From JAVBMB01 sp031552995 (lineage in GTDB: Bacteria; Bacillota; Clostridia; Oscillospirales; Butyricicoccaceae): 17,093 nucleotides of DNA. How positions within the stretch are numbered: the stretch's first letter is position 1; each line of letters begins with the position of its first letter. Made by a program: the position numbers and the translations under genes. The stretch lies in contig JAVBMB010000084.1 in assembly GCA_031552995.1 (NCBI GenBank), forward strand, positions 1 through 17,093, written 5' to 3'. The notes below the pieces were generated by a model. The model was not told where the DNA came from, made no database searches, and saw only the letters and a list, made by a program, of their open reading frames with translations. Shown here piece after piece: positions 1 through 7,842 of this stretch.

Positions 1-1
1 C

Positions 2-1978
2 TTTAAAATTAAAAGCGATTTCAAGCCGGCGGGCGGCCAGCCGCAGGCCATAGAACAGCTTGTCCGCGGCATACGCCTCGGGTTTGACGAGCAGACGCTG
101 CTCGGGATTACCGGCTCGGGCAAAACATTTGTCATGGCCAATGTCATCGAGCAGCTTAACCGTCCGGCGCTTATACTGACGCACAACCTGGCACTGGCAG
201 CGCAGCTGTGCTCCGAGTTTCGCGAGTTCTTTCCAGAAAACGCGGTCGAGTTTTTTGTGTCATACTATGATTATTACCAGCCTGAGGCATATATTCCTTC
301 GACAGACACCTATATCGAAAAAGAGTCCGATATCAATGCCGAGCTCGAGCGTCTGCGCCACTCGGCGACGTCGAGCCTGTTCGAAAGGCGCGATGTATTA
401 ATTGTCGCGTCTGTGTCCAGCATATATTCGCTGGGCAACCCGATTGATTACGCCGCAATGGTCATATCTCTGCGCAAGGGCCAGCAGCGCGGCAGGGATG
501 CGCTGTGCCGCCGCCTTGTCGAGATTCAATACGAGCGCAACGATTTGAACTTCACGCGCAACCACTTCCGTGTCAGGGGCGACACTGTTGAAATATACCT
601 CGCTTACACAGACGAATATATTATCCGCGTCGAGTTTTTCGGCGACGAAATCGACCGCCTGTCGGAGGTTCATCCGGTTACGGGCGCAGTGCGCCGCGTC
701 ATCGACCATGTTGCGGTCTATCCCGCCTCTCACTATGTCACGCCAAAGGAAAAGATGGAGGAAGCCATCGCTGAAATCGAGCAGGAGCTTGCGGAGCGTC
801 TCGCTTGGCTCGAGCAAAACGGCAAGCTGCTAGAAGCGCAGCGCCTCAAACAGCGCACGCGCTACGATGTAGAGATGCTGCGAGAAATCGGCGTGTGCAG
901 CGGAATCGAAAATTACTCGCGTGTGCTGTCCCGCCGTGCGCCGGGCAGCGCGCCGTTCACACTGATGGACTATTTCCCGAAAGACTATCTGCTGTTCATT
1001 GACGAATCGCATGTCATGGTTCCGCAGATACGCGCGATGTACAACGGCGACCGCGCGCGCAAGCAAATGCTTGTCGACTACGGCTTCCGCCTGCCGTCGG
1101 CGTTTGATAACCGCCCGCTCAACTTCAAAGAGTTCACCAAGCGCGTAGGGCAGGTCGTCTATGTCAGCGCTACGCCGGCTCAGTACGAGCGCGAGCGTTC
1201 CAGCCAGCTTGTCGAGCAGGTCATTCGCCCGACAGGGCTTCTCGACCCCGAGATAAATGTGCGGCCCACTAAGGGGCAGATTGACGATTTGATATCCGAA
1301 ATCCGCGCCAGGGAAAAGGATAACGAGCGCGTGCTTGTCACGACGCTGACGAAGCGCATGGCGGAGGACCTTACCGACTATCTGCGGCGCGAGGGGGTAA
1401 AGGTGCGCTATATGCACCATGATATCGATACAATCGAGCGCATGCAGCTCCTGCGGGACCTGCGGCTCGGTGTGTTCCAGGTGTTGATTGGAATAAACCT
1501 GCTGCGCGAGGGACTTGACTTGCCGGAGGTGTCGCTCGTCGTCATTCTCGACGCCGACAAAGAGGGCTTTTTGCGCAGCCAGACATCACTTATTCAGGTC
1601 ATCGGCCGCGCGGCAAGGAACGCCAACGGCACAGTCATAATGTACGCCGACAAAGAAACACCTGCCATGCGCGCCGCCATAGACGAAACAAACCGCCGCC
1701 GCGCCATACAGACGGCGTTCAATACCGAACACGGCATCGTGCCCAAGACAGTATTTAAAGAGGTACGCGATATTATCGAAATATCACACGACACCTCGCA
1801 TCTGCCGGCGGAGAGCAGGCAGAAAATGACCGTTGCGGCGCGTGAGCTAGAGATAAAAAAACTGGAGAAAGCCATGAGAGAGGCGTCGAAGATGCTCGAG
1901 TTCGAGTATGCCGCCGTGCTGCGGGACCAGCTTAAGCAGCTGCGCGAGGAAGTTGACGCCGAAAAGGGGAGGAAGTAA
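2..1978 (+). CDS. uvrB: UvrABC excinuclease subunit B (5'-partial)
   Basis: UvrB is the DNA-loading and damage-verifying ATPase of nucleotide excision repair; it takes over the lesion from UvrA and recruits UvrC. The frame is open from base 2, so the start lies just outside; by comparison with E. coli UvrB only about four or five codons are missing. Visible parts, in residues counted from base 2: Walker A TGSGKT (37-42), the Tyr-rich beta-hairpin YYDYYQPEAY, the DESH box, motifs V (GINLLREGLDLPEV) and VI (IGRAARN), and a C-terminal UVR coiled coil ending near the stop. The visible 658 codons match the usual 660-675. Odd: the normally conserved GDQP near the N terminus reads GGQP, motif Ia reads HNLALAAQL where PNKTLAAQL is usual, and RSLIQT before motif VI reads TSLIQV. 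uvrA begins 3 nt after the stop, so the two are one operon. Confidence 0.97.
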   Translation, partial: FKIKSDFKPAGGQPQAIEQLVRGIRLGFDEQTLLGITGSGKTFVMANVIEQLNRPALILTHNLALAAQLCSEFREFFPENAVEFFVSYYDYYQPEAYIPSTDTYIEKESDINAELERLRHSATSSLFERRDVLIVASVSSIYSLGNPIDYAAMVISLRKGQQRGRDALCRRLVEIQYERNDLNFTRNHFRVRGDTVEIYLAYTDEYIIRVEFFGDEIDRLSEVHPVTGAVRRVIDHVAVYPASHYVTPKEKMEEAIAEIEQELAERLAWLEQNGKLLEAQRLKQRTRYDVEMLREIGVCSGIENYSRVLSRRAPGSAPFTLMDYFPKDYLLFIDESHVMVPQIRAMYNGDRARKQMLVDYGFRLPSAFDNRPLNFKEFTKRVGQVVYVSATPAQYERERSSQLVEQVIRPTGLLDPEINVRPTKGQIDDLISEIRAREKDNERVLVTTLTKRMAEDLTDYLRREGVKVRYMHHDIDTIERMQLLRDLRLGVFQVLIGINLLREGLDLPEVSLVVILDADKEGFLRSQTSLIQVIGRAARNANGTVIMYADKETPAMRAAIDETNRRRAIQTAFNTEHGIVPKTVFKEVRDIIEISHDTSHLPAESRQKMTVAARELEIKKLEKAMREASKMLEFEYAAVLRDQLKQLREEVDAEKGRK

Positions 1979-1981
1979 TAG

Positions 1982-4810
1982 TTGAGAGATACAATTCACG
2001 TAAAAGGCGCGCGTGAGCATAACCTTAAAAACGTCGAAGTTGAGATAAAAAGGGACACGCTGACCGTACTGACCGGTATATCCGGCTCGGGTAAAAGCTC
2101 GCTCGCGTTCGACACAATCTACGCCGAGGGGCAGCGCCGCTATGTCGAGTCGCTGTCCAGCTACGCGCGCCAGTTTTTAGGGCAGATGGAAAAGCCGGAT
2201 GTCGACTACATCGAGGGGTTGTCTCCTGCAATATCAATTGACCAAAAGACGACGTCAAAGAACCCGCGCTCCACCGTCGGCACAGTCACCGAAATATACG
2301 ATTACCTGCGCCTGTTGTGGGCGCGTATCGGTGTGCCACACTGCCCGATATGCGGCAAGGAGATAAAACAGCAGAGCATTGACCAAATCATCGATCAGCT
2401 GATGTCGAAGCCGGAAGGGGCACGCCTTCAAATCCTGGCGCCGGTTGTCAGGGCGCGCAAGGGCGAGCATAATAAGATACTTGAGGAGGCGCGCAAGAGC
2501 GGCTATGTTCGCGTGCGAGTCGACGGGAATATGTACGAGCTTAGCGAGGATATCAAGCTTGACAAGAACAAAAAGCACAACATCGAGATTGTCGTCGACC
2601 GCATTGTCATCAAACCGGACGTTGTCAGCCGCATTACCGACTCGGTCGAGACAGCCGCCGCCCGCTCGGGCGGGCTTGTCATCGCCGATTTTCTCGAACA
2701 GGGAGAGGTTTTGTTCTCGCAGAACTACGCGTGCGACGAATGCGGCGTCTCTATCGAGGAGCTAACGCCGCGCATGTTCTCGTTCAATAACCCTTACGGC
2801 GCCTGCCCGACGTGCATGGGGCTCGGCGTCAAGAAGGAAATTGACCCCGACCGCATCATCCCAAATCCGTCGCTCAGCATCATGCAGGGCGGCATCAGCG
2901 CCGCGAACTACGCCCATGTCGAGTGGGGCAATATTGCCATGATGTACTTCGAAGCGCTGTCCAAAAAATATAATTTCTCTCTCGATGTCCCGATAAAAAC
3001 ACTGTCGCCCGAGGTTTTGGATATAATCCTGTACGGAACAAAGGGCGAAAAGCTCGACCTTAAGTGGCAGCGCAACGGCGGCAGCGCGGGCACGTTCAGC
3101 CAGGCGTTCGAGGGTGTTGTCAACAACCTTATGCGCCGATACCAGGAGACTGGCAGCGACTATGTCCGCAGCGAGATAGAGGAGTTCATGAGCGAGGTCA
3201 CCTGCCCGGACTGCGAAGGAAGGCGCCTGAAAAAAGAAGCGCTCGCCGTCACTGTAGGGGGTATCAGCATAAATGAGTTTACCCGCAAATCAATGCGCCG
3301 CGCGCTCGAGTTCATCGACAGCCTTACGCTGTCGGAAAAGGATGCCATGATAGCCGACCGAATCGTCAAGGAGATTCGCGAGCGAATCGGCTTCCTTATA
3401 TCGGTCGGGCTGGATTATCTCACACTGTCGCACAGCTCGGGTATACTGTCAGGCGGCGAAAGCCAGCGTATCCGCCTTGCCACGCAAATCGGTTCGTCGC
3501 TGATGGGAGTGCTGTACATCCTCGACGAGCCGTCAATCGGCCTGCACCAGCGCGACAACGAAAAGCTCCTCAAGACGCTTACGCGCCTGCGCGACTTGGG
3601 CAACACGCTTATTGTCGTCGAACATGACGAGGATACGATGCTTGCCGCCGACGAAATTATCGACGTCGGCCCCGGCGCCGGCGAATACGGCGGCAACATA
3701 ATCGCCATCGGCACCGCAAAAGAGATAATGAAAAACCCCGATTCAATAACCGGCAAATACCTGTCCGGCGCGCTGTCCATACCTGTTCCCCAAAGGCGCA
3801 GAAAGGGCAGCGGAGAATGGCTGAAAATAATCGGGGCCGGCGCCAATAACCTCAAGGATATCGATTGCGCGATTCCGCTTGGAACGCTGACATGCGTCAC
3901 CGGCGTGTCCGGCTCCGGGAAAAGCTCGCTTGTAAACGAGATACTCTACAAGCGCCTCGCGGCAGACTTAAACGGAGCGCGCGCAAGGGCGGCGAAGCAC
4001 GAGGACATGATAGGCATCGACTTCCTCGACAAGGTCATCGATATCGACCAGTCGCCGATCGGCCGCACGCCGCGTTCCAATCCGGCGACATACACCGGTG
4101 TGTTCGGCGACATACGCGATATATTCGCAAAGACGCAGGATGCCAAGGCAAAGGGATACGGCCCCGGGCGCTTTTCATTCAATGTGCGCGGAGGCAGATG
4201 CGAATCATGCTCAGGCGACGGGCTGATAAAAATCGAGATGCACTTCCTGCCGGACATATATGTGCCGTGCGATGTGTGCAAAGGCAAGCGCTACAACCGC
4301 GAGACGCTTGAGGTGCGCTACAAGGGGAAAAACATCCACGAAGTGCTTGAGATGACCGTATCCGAGGCTCTTGCGTTTTTCGACAGCGTGCCGAAGATTG
4401 CCAAAAAGCTTCAAACACTGTATGATGTCGGCCTTGGTTACATCAAGCTCGGCCAGCCGTCGACAACGATGTCGGGCGGCGAGGCGCAGCGTGTCAAGCT
4501 TGCCACCGAGCTGTCGCGCCGCGCGACGGGAAGGACACTGTATATTCTCGATGAGCCGACTACCGGCCTGCACTCGTTTGACGTCCACAAGCTGACATCG
4601 GTGCTGGATGCTCTGGTCGACGCCGGCAACACCGTCGTCGTCATAGAGCATAATCTCGATATAATTAAAACGGCGGATCACATCATCGACCTCGGCCCCG
4701 AGGGGGGAGACAGAGGAGGAGAGGTGCTCGCATGCGGCACGCCGGAGGAAGTTGCGCTTGTCGAGGCGTCATATACCGGACGATATCTCAGGAAAAAATT
4801 GAAAATTTAA
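1982..4810 (+). CDS. uvrA: UvrABC excinuclease subunit A
   Basis: UvrA is the dimeric ABC-type ATPase that first scans DNA for bulky lesions and hands them to UvrB. The 942 residues match the normal family length. Both ABC modules are intact: Walker A GISGSGKSS near residue 35 and GVSGSGKSS in the second half; signatures LSGGESQR and MSGGEAQR; Walker B YILDEPSIGLH and YILDEPTTGLH. The zinc modules are present: CDEC with CPTC, CPDC in the first half, and CESC with CDVC in the second, the latter followed by GKRYNRETLE. The start is a TTG, placed by the GGGGAGG site that overlaps the end of uvrB and by the family N terminus (IHVKGAREHNLKNV). Translation is probably coupled to uvrB. Unlike the neighbouring UvrB, it looks canonical throughout. 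A strong terminator follows the stop within 15 nt. Confidence 0.98.
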   Translation: MRDTIHVKGAREHNLKNVEVEIKRDTLTVLTGISGSGKSSLAFDTIYAEGQRRYVESLSSYARQFLGQMEKPDVDYIEGLSPAISIDQKTTSKNPRSTVGTVTEIYDYLRLLWARIGVPHCPICGKEIKQQSIDQIIDQLMSKPEGARLQILAPVVRARKGEHNKILEEARKSGYVRVRVDGNMYELSEDIKLDKNKKHNIEIVVDRIVIKPDVVSRITDSVETAAARSGGLVIADFLEQGEVLFSQNYACDECGVSIEELTPRMFSFNNPYGACPTCMGLGVKKEIDPDRIIPNPSLSIMQGGISAANYAHVEWGNIAMMYFEALSKKYNFSLDVPIKTLSPEVLDIILYGTKGEKLDLKWQRNGGSAGTFSQAFEGVVNNLMRRYQETGSDYVRSEIEEFMSEVTCPDCEGRRLKKEALAVTVGGISINEFTRKSMRRALEFIDSLTLSEKDAMIADRIVKEIRERIGFLISVGLDYLTLSHSSGILSGGESQRIRLATQIGSSLMGVLYILDEPSIGLHQRDNEKLLKTLTRLRDLGNTLIVVEHDEDTMLAADEIIDVGPGAGEYGGNIIAIGTAKEIMKNPDSITGKYLSGALSIPVPQRRRKGSGEWLKIIGAGANNLKDIDCAIPLGTLTCVTGVSGSGKSSLVNEILYKRLAADLNGARARAAKHEDMIGIDFLDKVIDIDQSPIGRTPRSNPATYTGVFGDIRDIFAKTQDAKAKGYGPGRFSFNVRGGRCESCSGDGLIKIEMHFLPDIYVPCDVCKGKRYNRETLEVRYKGKNIHEVLEMTVSEALAFFDSVPKIAKKLQTLYDVGLGYIKLGQPSTTMSGGEAQRVKLATELSRRATGRTLYILDEPTTGLHSFDVHKLTSVLDALVDAGNTVVVIEHNLDIIKTADHIIDLGPEGGDRGGEVLACGTPEEVALVEASYTGRYLRKKLKI

Positions 4811-4824
4811 ACCCGGTTACCCTG

Positions 4825-4855
4825 AACCCGGCGGCTGTATGCCGCCGGGTTTTTT
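4825..4855 (+). terminator. Rho-independent terminator of uvrBA
   Basis: An 11-bp perfect stem (AACCCGGCGGC, 4825-4835, with 4841-4851) closes a 5-nt loop and ends in a run of six T. It starts 15 nt after the uvrA stop and separates the repair operon from the ABC importer. Confidence 0.95.
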
Positions 4856-4857
4856 GC

Positions 4858-4883
4858 GCGCCGAAGCATCCACGCTCCGGCGC
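4858..4883. repeat. GC-rich imperfect inverted repeat
   Basis: GCGCCG (4858-4863) pairs with CGGCGC (4878-4883), and after one A/C mismatch AGC (4865-4867) pairs with GCT (4874-4876) around a 6-nt loop. It lies directly behind the uvrA terminator and has no T run of its own. It could be a second 3'-end hairpin or a structure in the leader of the following importer mRNA. The sequence does not decide between these. Confidence 0.5.
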
Positions 4884-4936
4884 AAAACGTACACGCTATA
4901 CCGCGAGATATCAATCACCACGACGGATAGCAGTCA

Positions 4937-4942
4937 TATAAT
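4937..4942 (+). promoter_or_regulatory. Possible -10 box of the NitT/TauT-type importer operon
   Basis: A perfect TATAAT lies 38 nt upstream of the ATPase start, behind the uvrA terminator, where a promoter is expected. No convincing -35 hexamer lies 16-18 nt upstream (the sequence there is AT/C-rich, with no TTGACA-like match), so this is a weak call. An activator-dependent promoter would fit. Confidence 0.35.
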
Positions 4943-4979
4943 GGGTTGTAGAAAGCAAAAATACGATTGGAGAAATATC

Positions 4980-5753
4980 ATGCGGGATATACTTCGCCTC
5001 GACAGGATAAATCTTATATATCAGGCTGAAAACGGAGAAGTCGAAGCCTTAAGCGATGTGAGCTTTTCCGCCAAAGAAGGGGAGCTGATTGCCATAGTCG
5101 GTCCGTCAGGCTGCGGCAAATCAACACTACTCTCGATAATTTCAGGCCTTGTCAGGCCGACGGGAGGGCGCATCACACTTGACGGCGAACCGTATGACGG
5201 CGTGTCGAGCAAAGTCGGATATATGCTTCAAAAAGACAACCTGCTCGAATGGCGATCGATACGCAGCAATGTGCTGCTCGGGCTGGAAATACGCCGCATG
5301 CTGACTCCGGAGAACATCGCCAGAGCAGAATGTTTGCTGGAGGATTACGGCCTGGGCGACTTCAAAAGCAAGTACCCGTCGCAGCTGTCGGGCGGCATGC
5401 GCCAGCGCGCCGCGCTGATACGCACACTCGCCGCTAAACCAAGTGTGCTGCTACTTGACGAGGCATTTTCCGCGCTTGATTACCAGACCCGCCTTACAGT
5501 CACCGACGACGTGTTCAAGATACTGAAAAAGGAGAAAAAAACGGCGCTAATCGTCACGCATGACATCCCGGAGGGGATAAGCATGGCGGACAGGGTTGTG
5601 GTGCTGTCGGCCCGGCCCGGCACGGTTCGCGCCATTCACGAGATAGAGTTCAAAGAAGACGGCGAGCTGTTGCCGCCGCTGAAGCGGCGCAACCATCCGT
5701 CGTTCGGCAGATACTTCAACATGATATGGAGAGAACTTGATGTCAATGTATAG
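4980..5753 (+). CDS. NitT/TauT-family ABC transporter ATP-binding protein
   Basis: Energising ATPase of an importer of the nitrate/sulfonate/taurine/pyrimidine class (SsuB/TauB/ThiZ-like), acting on the cytoplasmic face of the membrane. At 257 residues it has the usual length for this family. Visible: Walker A GPSGCGKST (41-49), Q-loop Gln84 in MLQKDNLLEW, signature LSGGMRQR (136-143), Walker B VLLLDE (156-161) with the D-loop SALD, and switch His194 in VTHD. The LQKDNLLEW stretch resembles the LQ-x-LLPW form common in this subfamily. The ATG at 4980 is chosen because GGAG lies 7 nt upstream and the family N terminus begins here. The frame is open further upstream, but an ATG at 4839 would lie inside the terminator and one at 4941 lacks a clear site. 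The permease gene overlaps its end by 14 nt. The substrate cannot be told from the ATPase. Confidence 0.93.
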   Translation: MRDILRLDRINLIYQAENGEVEALSDVSFSAKEGELIAIVGPSGCGKSTLLSIISGLVRPTGGRITLDGEPYDGVSSKVGYMLQKDNLLEWRSIRSNVLLGLEIRRMLTPENIARAECLLEDYGLGDFKSKYPSQLSGGMRQRAALIRTLAAKPSVLLLDEAFSALDYQTRLTVTDDVFKILKKEKKTALIVTHDIPEGISMADRVVVLSARPGTVRAIHEIEFKEDGELLPPLKRRNHPSFGRYFNMIWRELDVNV

Positions 5754-6597
5754 GCCCGCGGTCAGGGCTGCCGTCTCACCTCAACGGCGCGAATACCTGG
5801 CCGGACGGCGTCGCAGGCAGGCGGCGATAAATATCTGCCAAATATCCGGTCTGGTACTTATAATCGCCCTATGGGAGATTCTGGCCCGTGTCGGAATCAT
5901 CGACAGTTTTATTATGAGCCAGCCGTCACGCGTGCTGAAAACCATATTAAACCTGCGGACAAACGGCCTGTTCACCCATATAGGTGTCACATGCTTCGAG
6001 ACATTTATAGGCTTCACACTCGGCGTAATTTTAGGAAATATCGTCGCACTTGTACTGTGGTGGTCGGATTTTCTCTCGCGCGTGATGCAGCCGTACCTCG
6101 TCGTACTAAACGCCCTGCCGAAGATTGCGCTCGGCCCGGTAATAATCATCTGGGTCGGGGCAGGAATGCAGGCAATCATCGTCATGGCTCTGGCTATATC
6201 TCTGATAGTCACCGTGCTTGAAATGCTCAGCGGCTTCACCGGTACCGACCCGGAGCTTGTAAAAATGGCGCGCACATTCGGCGCCAGCCGCCGTCAGACA
6301 TTTACAAAGGTTATATTTCCCTCAAACCTGCGCACACTGTTCGGCTCACTAAAGATAAATATAGGCCTGTCGCTTGTCGGCGTAATCGCGGGCGAGTTTC
6401 TTGTTTCAAAAGCGGGGCTGGGCTACCTCATTGTATACGGAGGGCAAGTGTTCCAGATGGATCTCGTCATGACAAGTGTTATCATCCTCGCGGTTGTTGC
6501 GGCGCTTCTTTACAAAGCGGTCTCGGTCGCCGAAAAGCTTGTGATGAACACCGTAAGCCACGGAGCGGCCGGCAAGCCCAATGAGCTCATCGATTGA
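5740..6597 (+). CDS. NitT/TauT-family ABC transporter permease
   Basis: Inner-membrane channel subunit of the importer (SsuC/TauC/ThiX-like, binding-protein-dependent transport family). It has 285 residues with a basic N-terminal tail (RREYLAGRRRRQ) and about six hydrophobic segments, the first near residues 34-52 and the last near 245-262. The cytoplasmic EAA loop that docks on the ATPase is seen at about 174-195 (VKMARTFGASRRQTF, then VIFPS), with its conserved Gly and Pro. A GGAGAG site lies 6 nt before the ATG at 5740; a TTG at 5737 and a second ATG at 5746 are close alternatives. The start overlaps the ATPase gene, so the two are translationally coupled. The binding-protein gene follows after 38 nt. 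Confidence 0.93.
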   Translation: MSMYRPAVRAAVSPQRREYLAGRRRRQAAINICQISGLVLIIALWEILARVGIIDSFIMSQPSRVLKTILNLRTNGLFTHIGVTCFETFIGFTLGVILGNIVALVLWWSDFLSRVMQPYLVVLNALPKIALGPVIIIWVGAGMQAIIVMALAISLIVTVLEMLSGFTGTDPELVKMARTFGASRRQTFTKVIFPSNLRTLFGSLKINIGLSLVGVIAGEFLVSKAGLGYLIVYGGQVFQMDLVMTSVIILAVVAALLYKAVSVAEKLVMNTVSHGAAGKPNELID

Positions 6598-6635
6598 CAT
6601 ATAACATATAATTCATAATTACAGGAGGTACACAG

Positions 6636-7655
6636 ATGAAAAAAGCACAGCGCAAACTGGCGTCCGTCCTCGCGGTTATCCTTATCCTAGCGGCGCTTTT
6701 CACCCTTTCTGCATGCACCGAAAAGCAGAAAAAACTGACGACAATTCGCCTGTCGGAGGTCACGCACTCGGTGTTTTATGCGCCGCAGTATGTCGCCATG
6801 CAGCTCGGATTTTTTGAACAGGAGGGCATCGCCATCGAGCTGACATCGGGCGAGGGCGCCGACAAGGTCATGACATCGGTAATATCCGGTGCGGTCGATA
6901 TCGGCTTTTCCGGGCCGGAGGCGACAATCTACATTTACAATGAGGGCAAAACCGATTTTGCCACCGTATTTGCCCAGATGACAAAAAGAGACGGTTCGTT
7001 CCTCGTCGCGCGCCAGCCCGATCCCGATTTTCAGTGGAGCAAGCTCGAAGGCGCACATCTTCTGCCGGGAAGAAAGGGCGGCGTTCCGTATATGACGCTT
7101 GAATATGTTGTAAAGCAAAACGGCCTTACACCGGGCGTGGATGTGGAGTTTGACAACTCGATTCAGTTTGCCGCAATGGCCGGCGCGTTCCTCGGAGGAA
7201 CTGGAGACTATGTCACCGTGTTCGAGCCGACGGCCTCCTCAATCGAAAAAGAAGGCAAGGGCTACATTGTCGCGTCGGTGGGCCAGTCATCAGGAGAGAT
7301 TCCATACACGGCATACTATGCGTTAAAAAGCTACATTGACAAAAACGCGGCCGTCATCCAGGGCTTTACAAATGCCGTTGCCAAGGGGCAGAAGTGGGTC
7401 GCCACCCACACGGCTAAAGAGATTGCCGAGACAATCGCGCCCTCATTCCCCGATGCTGATATGGATGTTATGATTAAAGCAATCGGGCGCTACAAGGAGA
7501 TTGATGCCTATGCCGCAACACCTGTCATGACAGAGGATTCGTTCACCCGTCTGCAAACCGTGATGACCGAGGCAGGGGAGCTGGCAAAGCCTGTGCCGTA
7601 CGATAAGCTTGTCAACAACACATACGCCGAAATAGCCGCCAAAAACGCCAAATAG
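6636..7655 (+). CDS. NitT/TauT-family ABC transporter substrate-binding lipoprotein
   Basis: Extracellular substrate receptor of the importer, of the NMT1/THI5-like fold (relatives include SsuA, TauA and ThiY). The 339 residues begin with a lipoprotein signal: basic MKKAQRK, a hydrophobic core, and the lipobox LSAC with lipidated Cys27. The mature part starts with the typical pattern TTIRLSEVTHSVFYAPQYVA, then GFFEQEGIAIEL and SGAVDIGFSGPEA. A strong AGGAGG lies 7 nt before the ATG. Candidate substrates from the family are aliphatic sulfonates, taurine, nitrate or pyrimidine vitamin precursors. No desulfonating or thiamine gene lies nearby, so I do not assign one. The order ATPase-permease-receptor and the tight packing support a single operon. 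Confidence 0.92.
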   Translation: MKKAQRKLASVLAVILILAALFTLSACTEKQKKLTTIRLSEVTHSVFYAPQYVAMQLGFFEQEGIAIELTSGEGADKVMTSVISGAVDIGFSGPEATIYIYNEGKTDFATVFAQMTKRDGSFLVARQPDPDFQWSKLEGAHLLPGRKGGVPYMTLEYVVKQNGLTPGVDVEFDNSIQFAAMAGAFLGGTGDYVTVFEPTASSIEKEGKGYIVASVGQSSGEIPYTAYYALKSYIDKNAAVIQGFTNAVAKGQKWVATHTAKEIAETIAPSFPDADMDVMIKAIGRYKEIDAYAATPVMTEDSFTRLQTVMTEAGELAKPVPYDKLVNNTYAEIAAKNAK

Positions 7656-7707
7656 CAAAAATGCGCCGGCCGGTTGTTCGGCCAGGTAAAAACGGGTTAA
7701 ATACAAA

Positions 7708-7739
7708 ACACCCCCCTGATGCGGGCATCAGGGGGGTGT
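7708..7739 (-). terminator. Strong hairpin terminator between converging operons
   Basis: A 14-bp perfect stem (7708-7721 with 7726-7739) encloses a 4-nt loop and contains six consecutive G-C pairs. Read on the minus strand it is followed by TTTTGTATTT, so it fits as the terminator of potABCD, whose last stop lies about 100 nt upstream. On the plus strand the stem is followed by GGTTATGGG, without a T run, so its role for the importer operon on that strand is uncertain. The rest of 7656-7842 holds a second, weaker inverted repeat and no gene that I can support. Confidence 0.85.
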
Positions 7740-7764
7740 GGTTATGGGAAAAAGCGATGGACAG

Positions 7765-7799
7765 GCGTGAGGCGAAGAGGTTATTTTCATGCCTCACGC
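7765..7799. repeat. 9-bp inverted repeat downstream of potD
   Basis: GCGTGAGGC (7765-7773) and its exact reverse complement (7791-7799) are separated by 17 nt. It lies 44 nt beyond the potD stop on the minus strand and has no adjacent T run. It may be an extra 3'-end stabilising hairpin for the pot mRNA. Confidence 0.5.
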
Positions 7800-7842
7800 T
7801 TCTTGCAGTTAAGATGCAGGCACGCTGAGTTTTTGCCGTTAA

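Noticed and set aside
4839..4979. A 5' extension of the NitT-type ATPase gene by 47 codons
   Set aside because: The extension would start in the loop of the uvrA terminator and has no ribosome site; the family N terminus starts at 4980 behind GGAG.
4856..4979. TPP or other vitamin riboswitch before the NitT-type importer
   Set aside because: I looked for the conserved CTGAGA and ACCTGATC type elements and found neither; the leader is also short.
6594..6612. TTGACA and TATAAT before the binding-protein gene as an internal promoter
   Set aside because: The two boxes are only 7 nt apart, far below the 16-18 nt needed, and no other -35 box fits the TATAAT.
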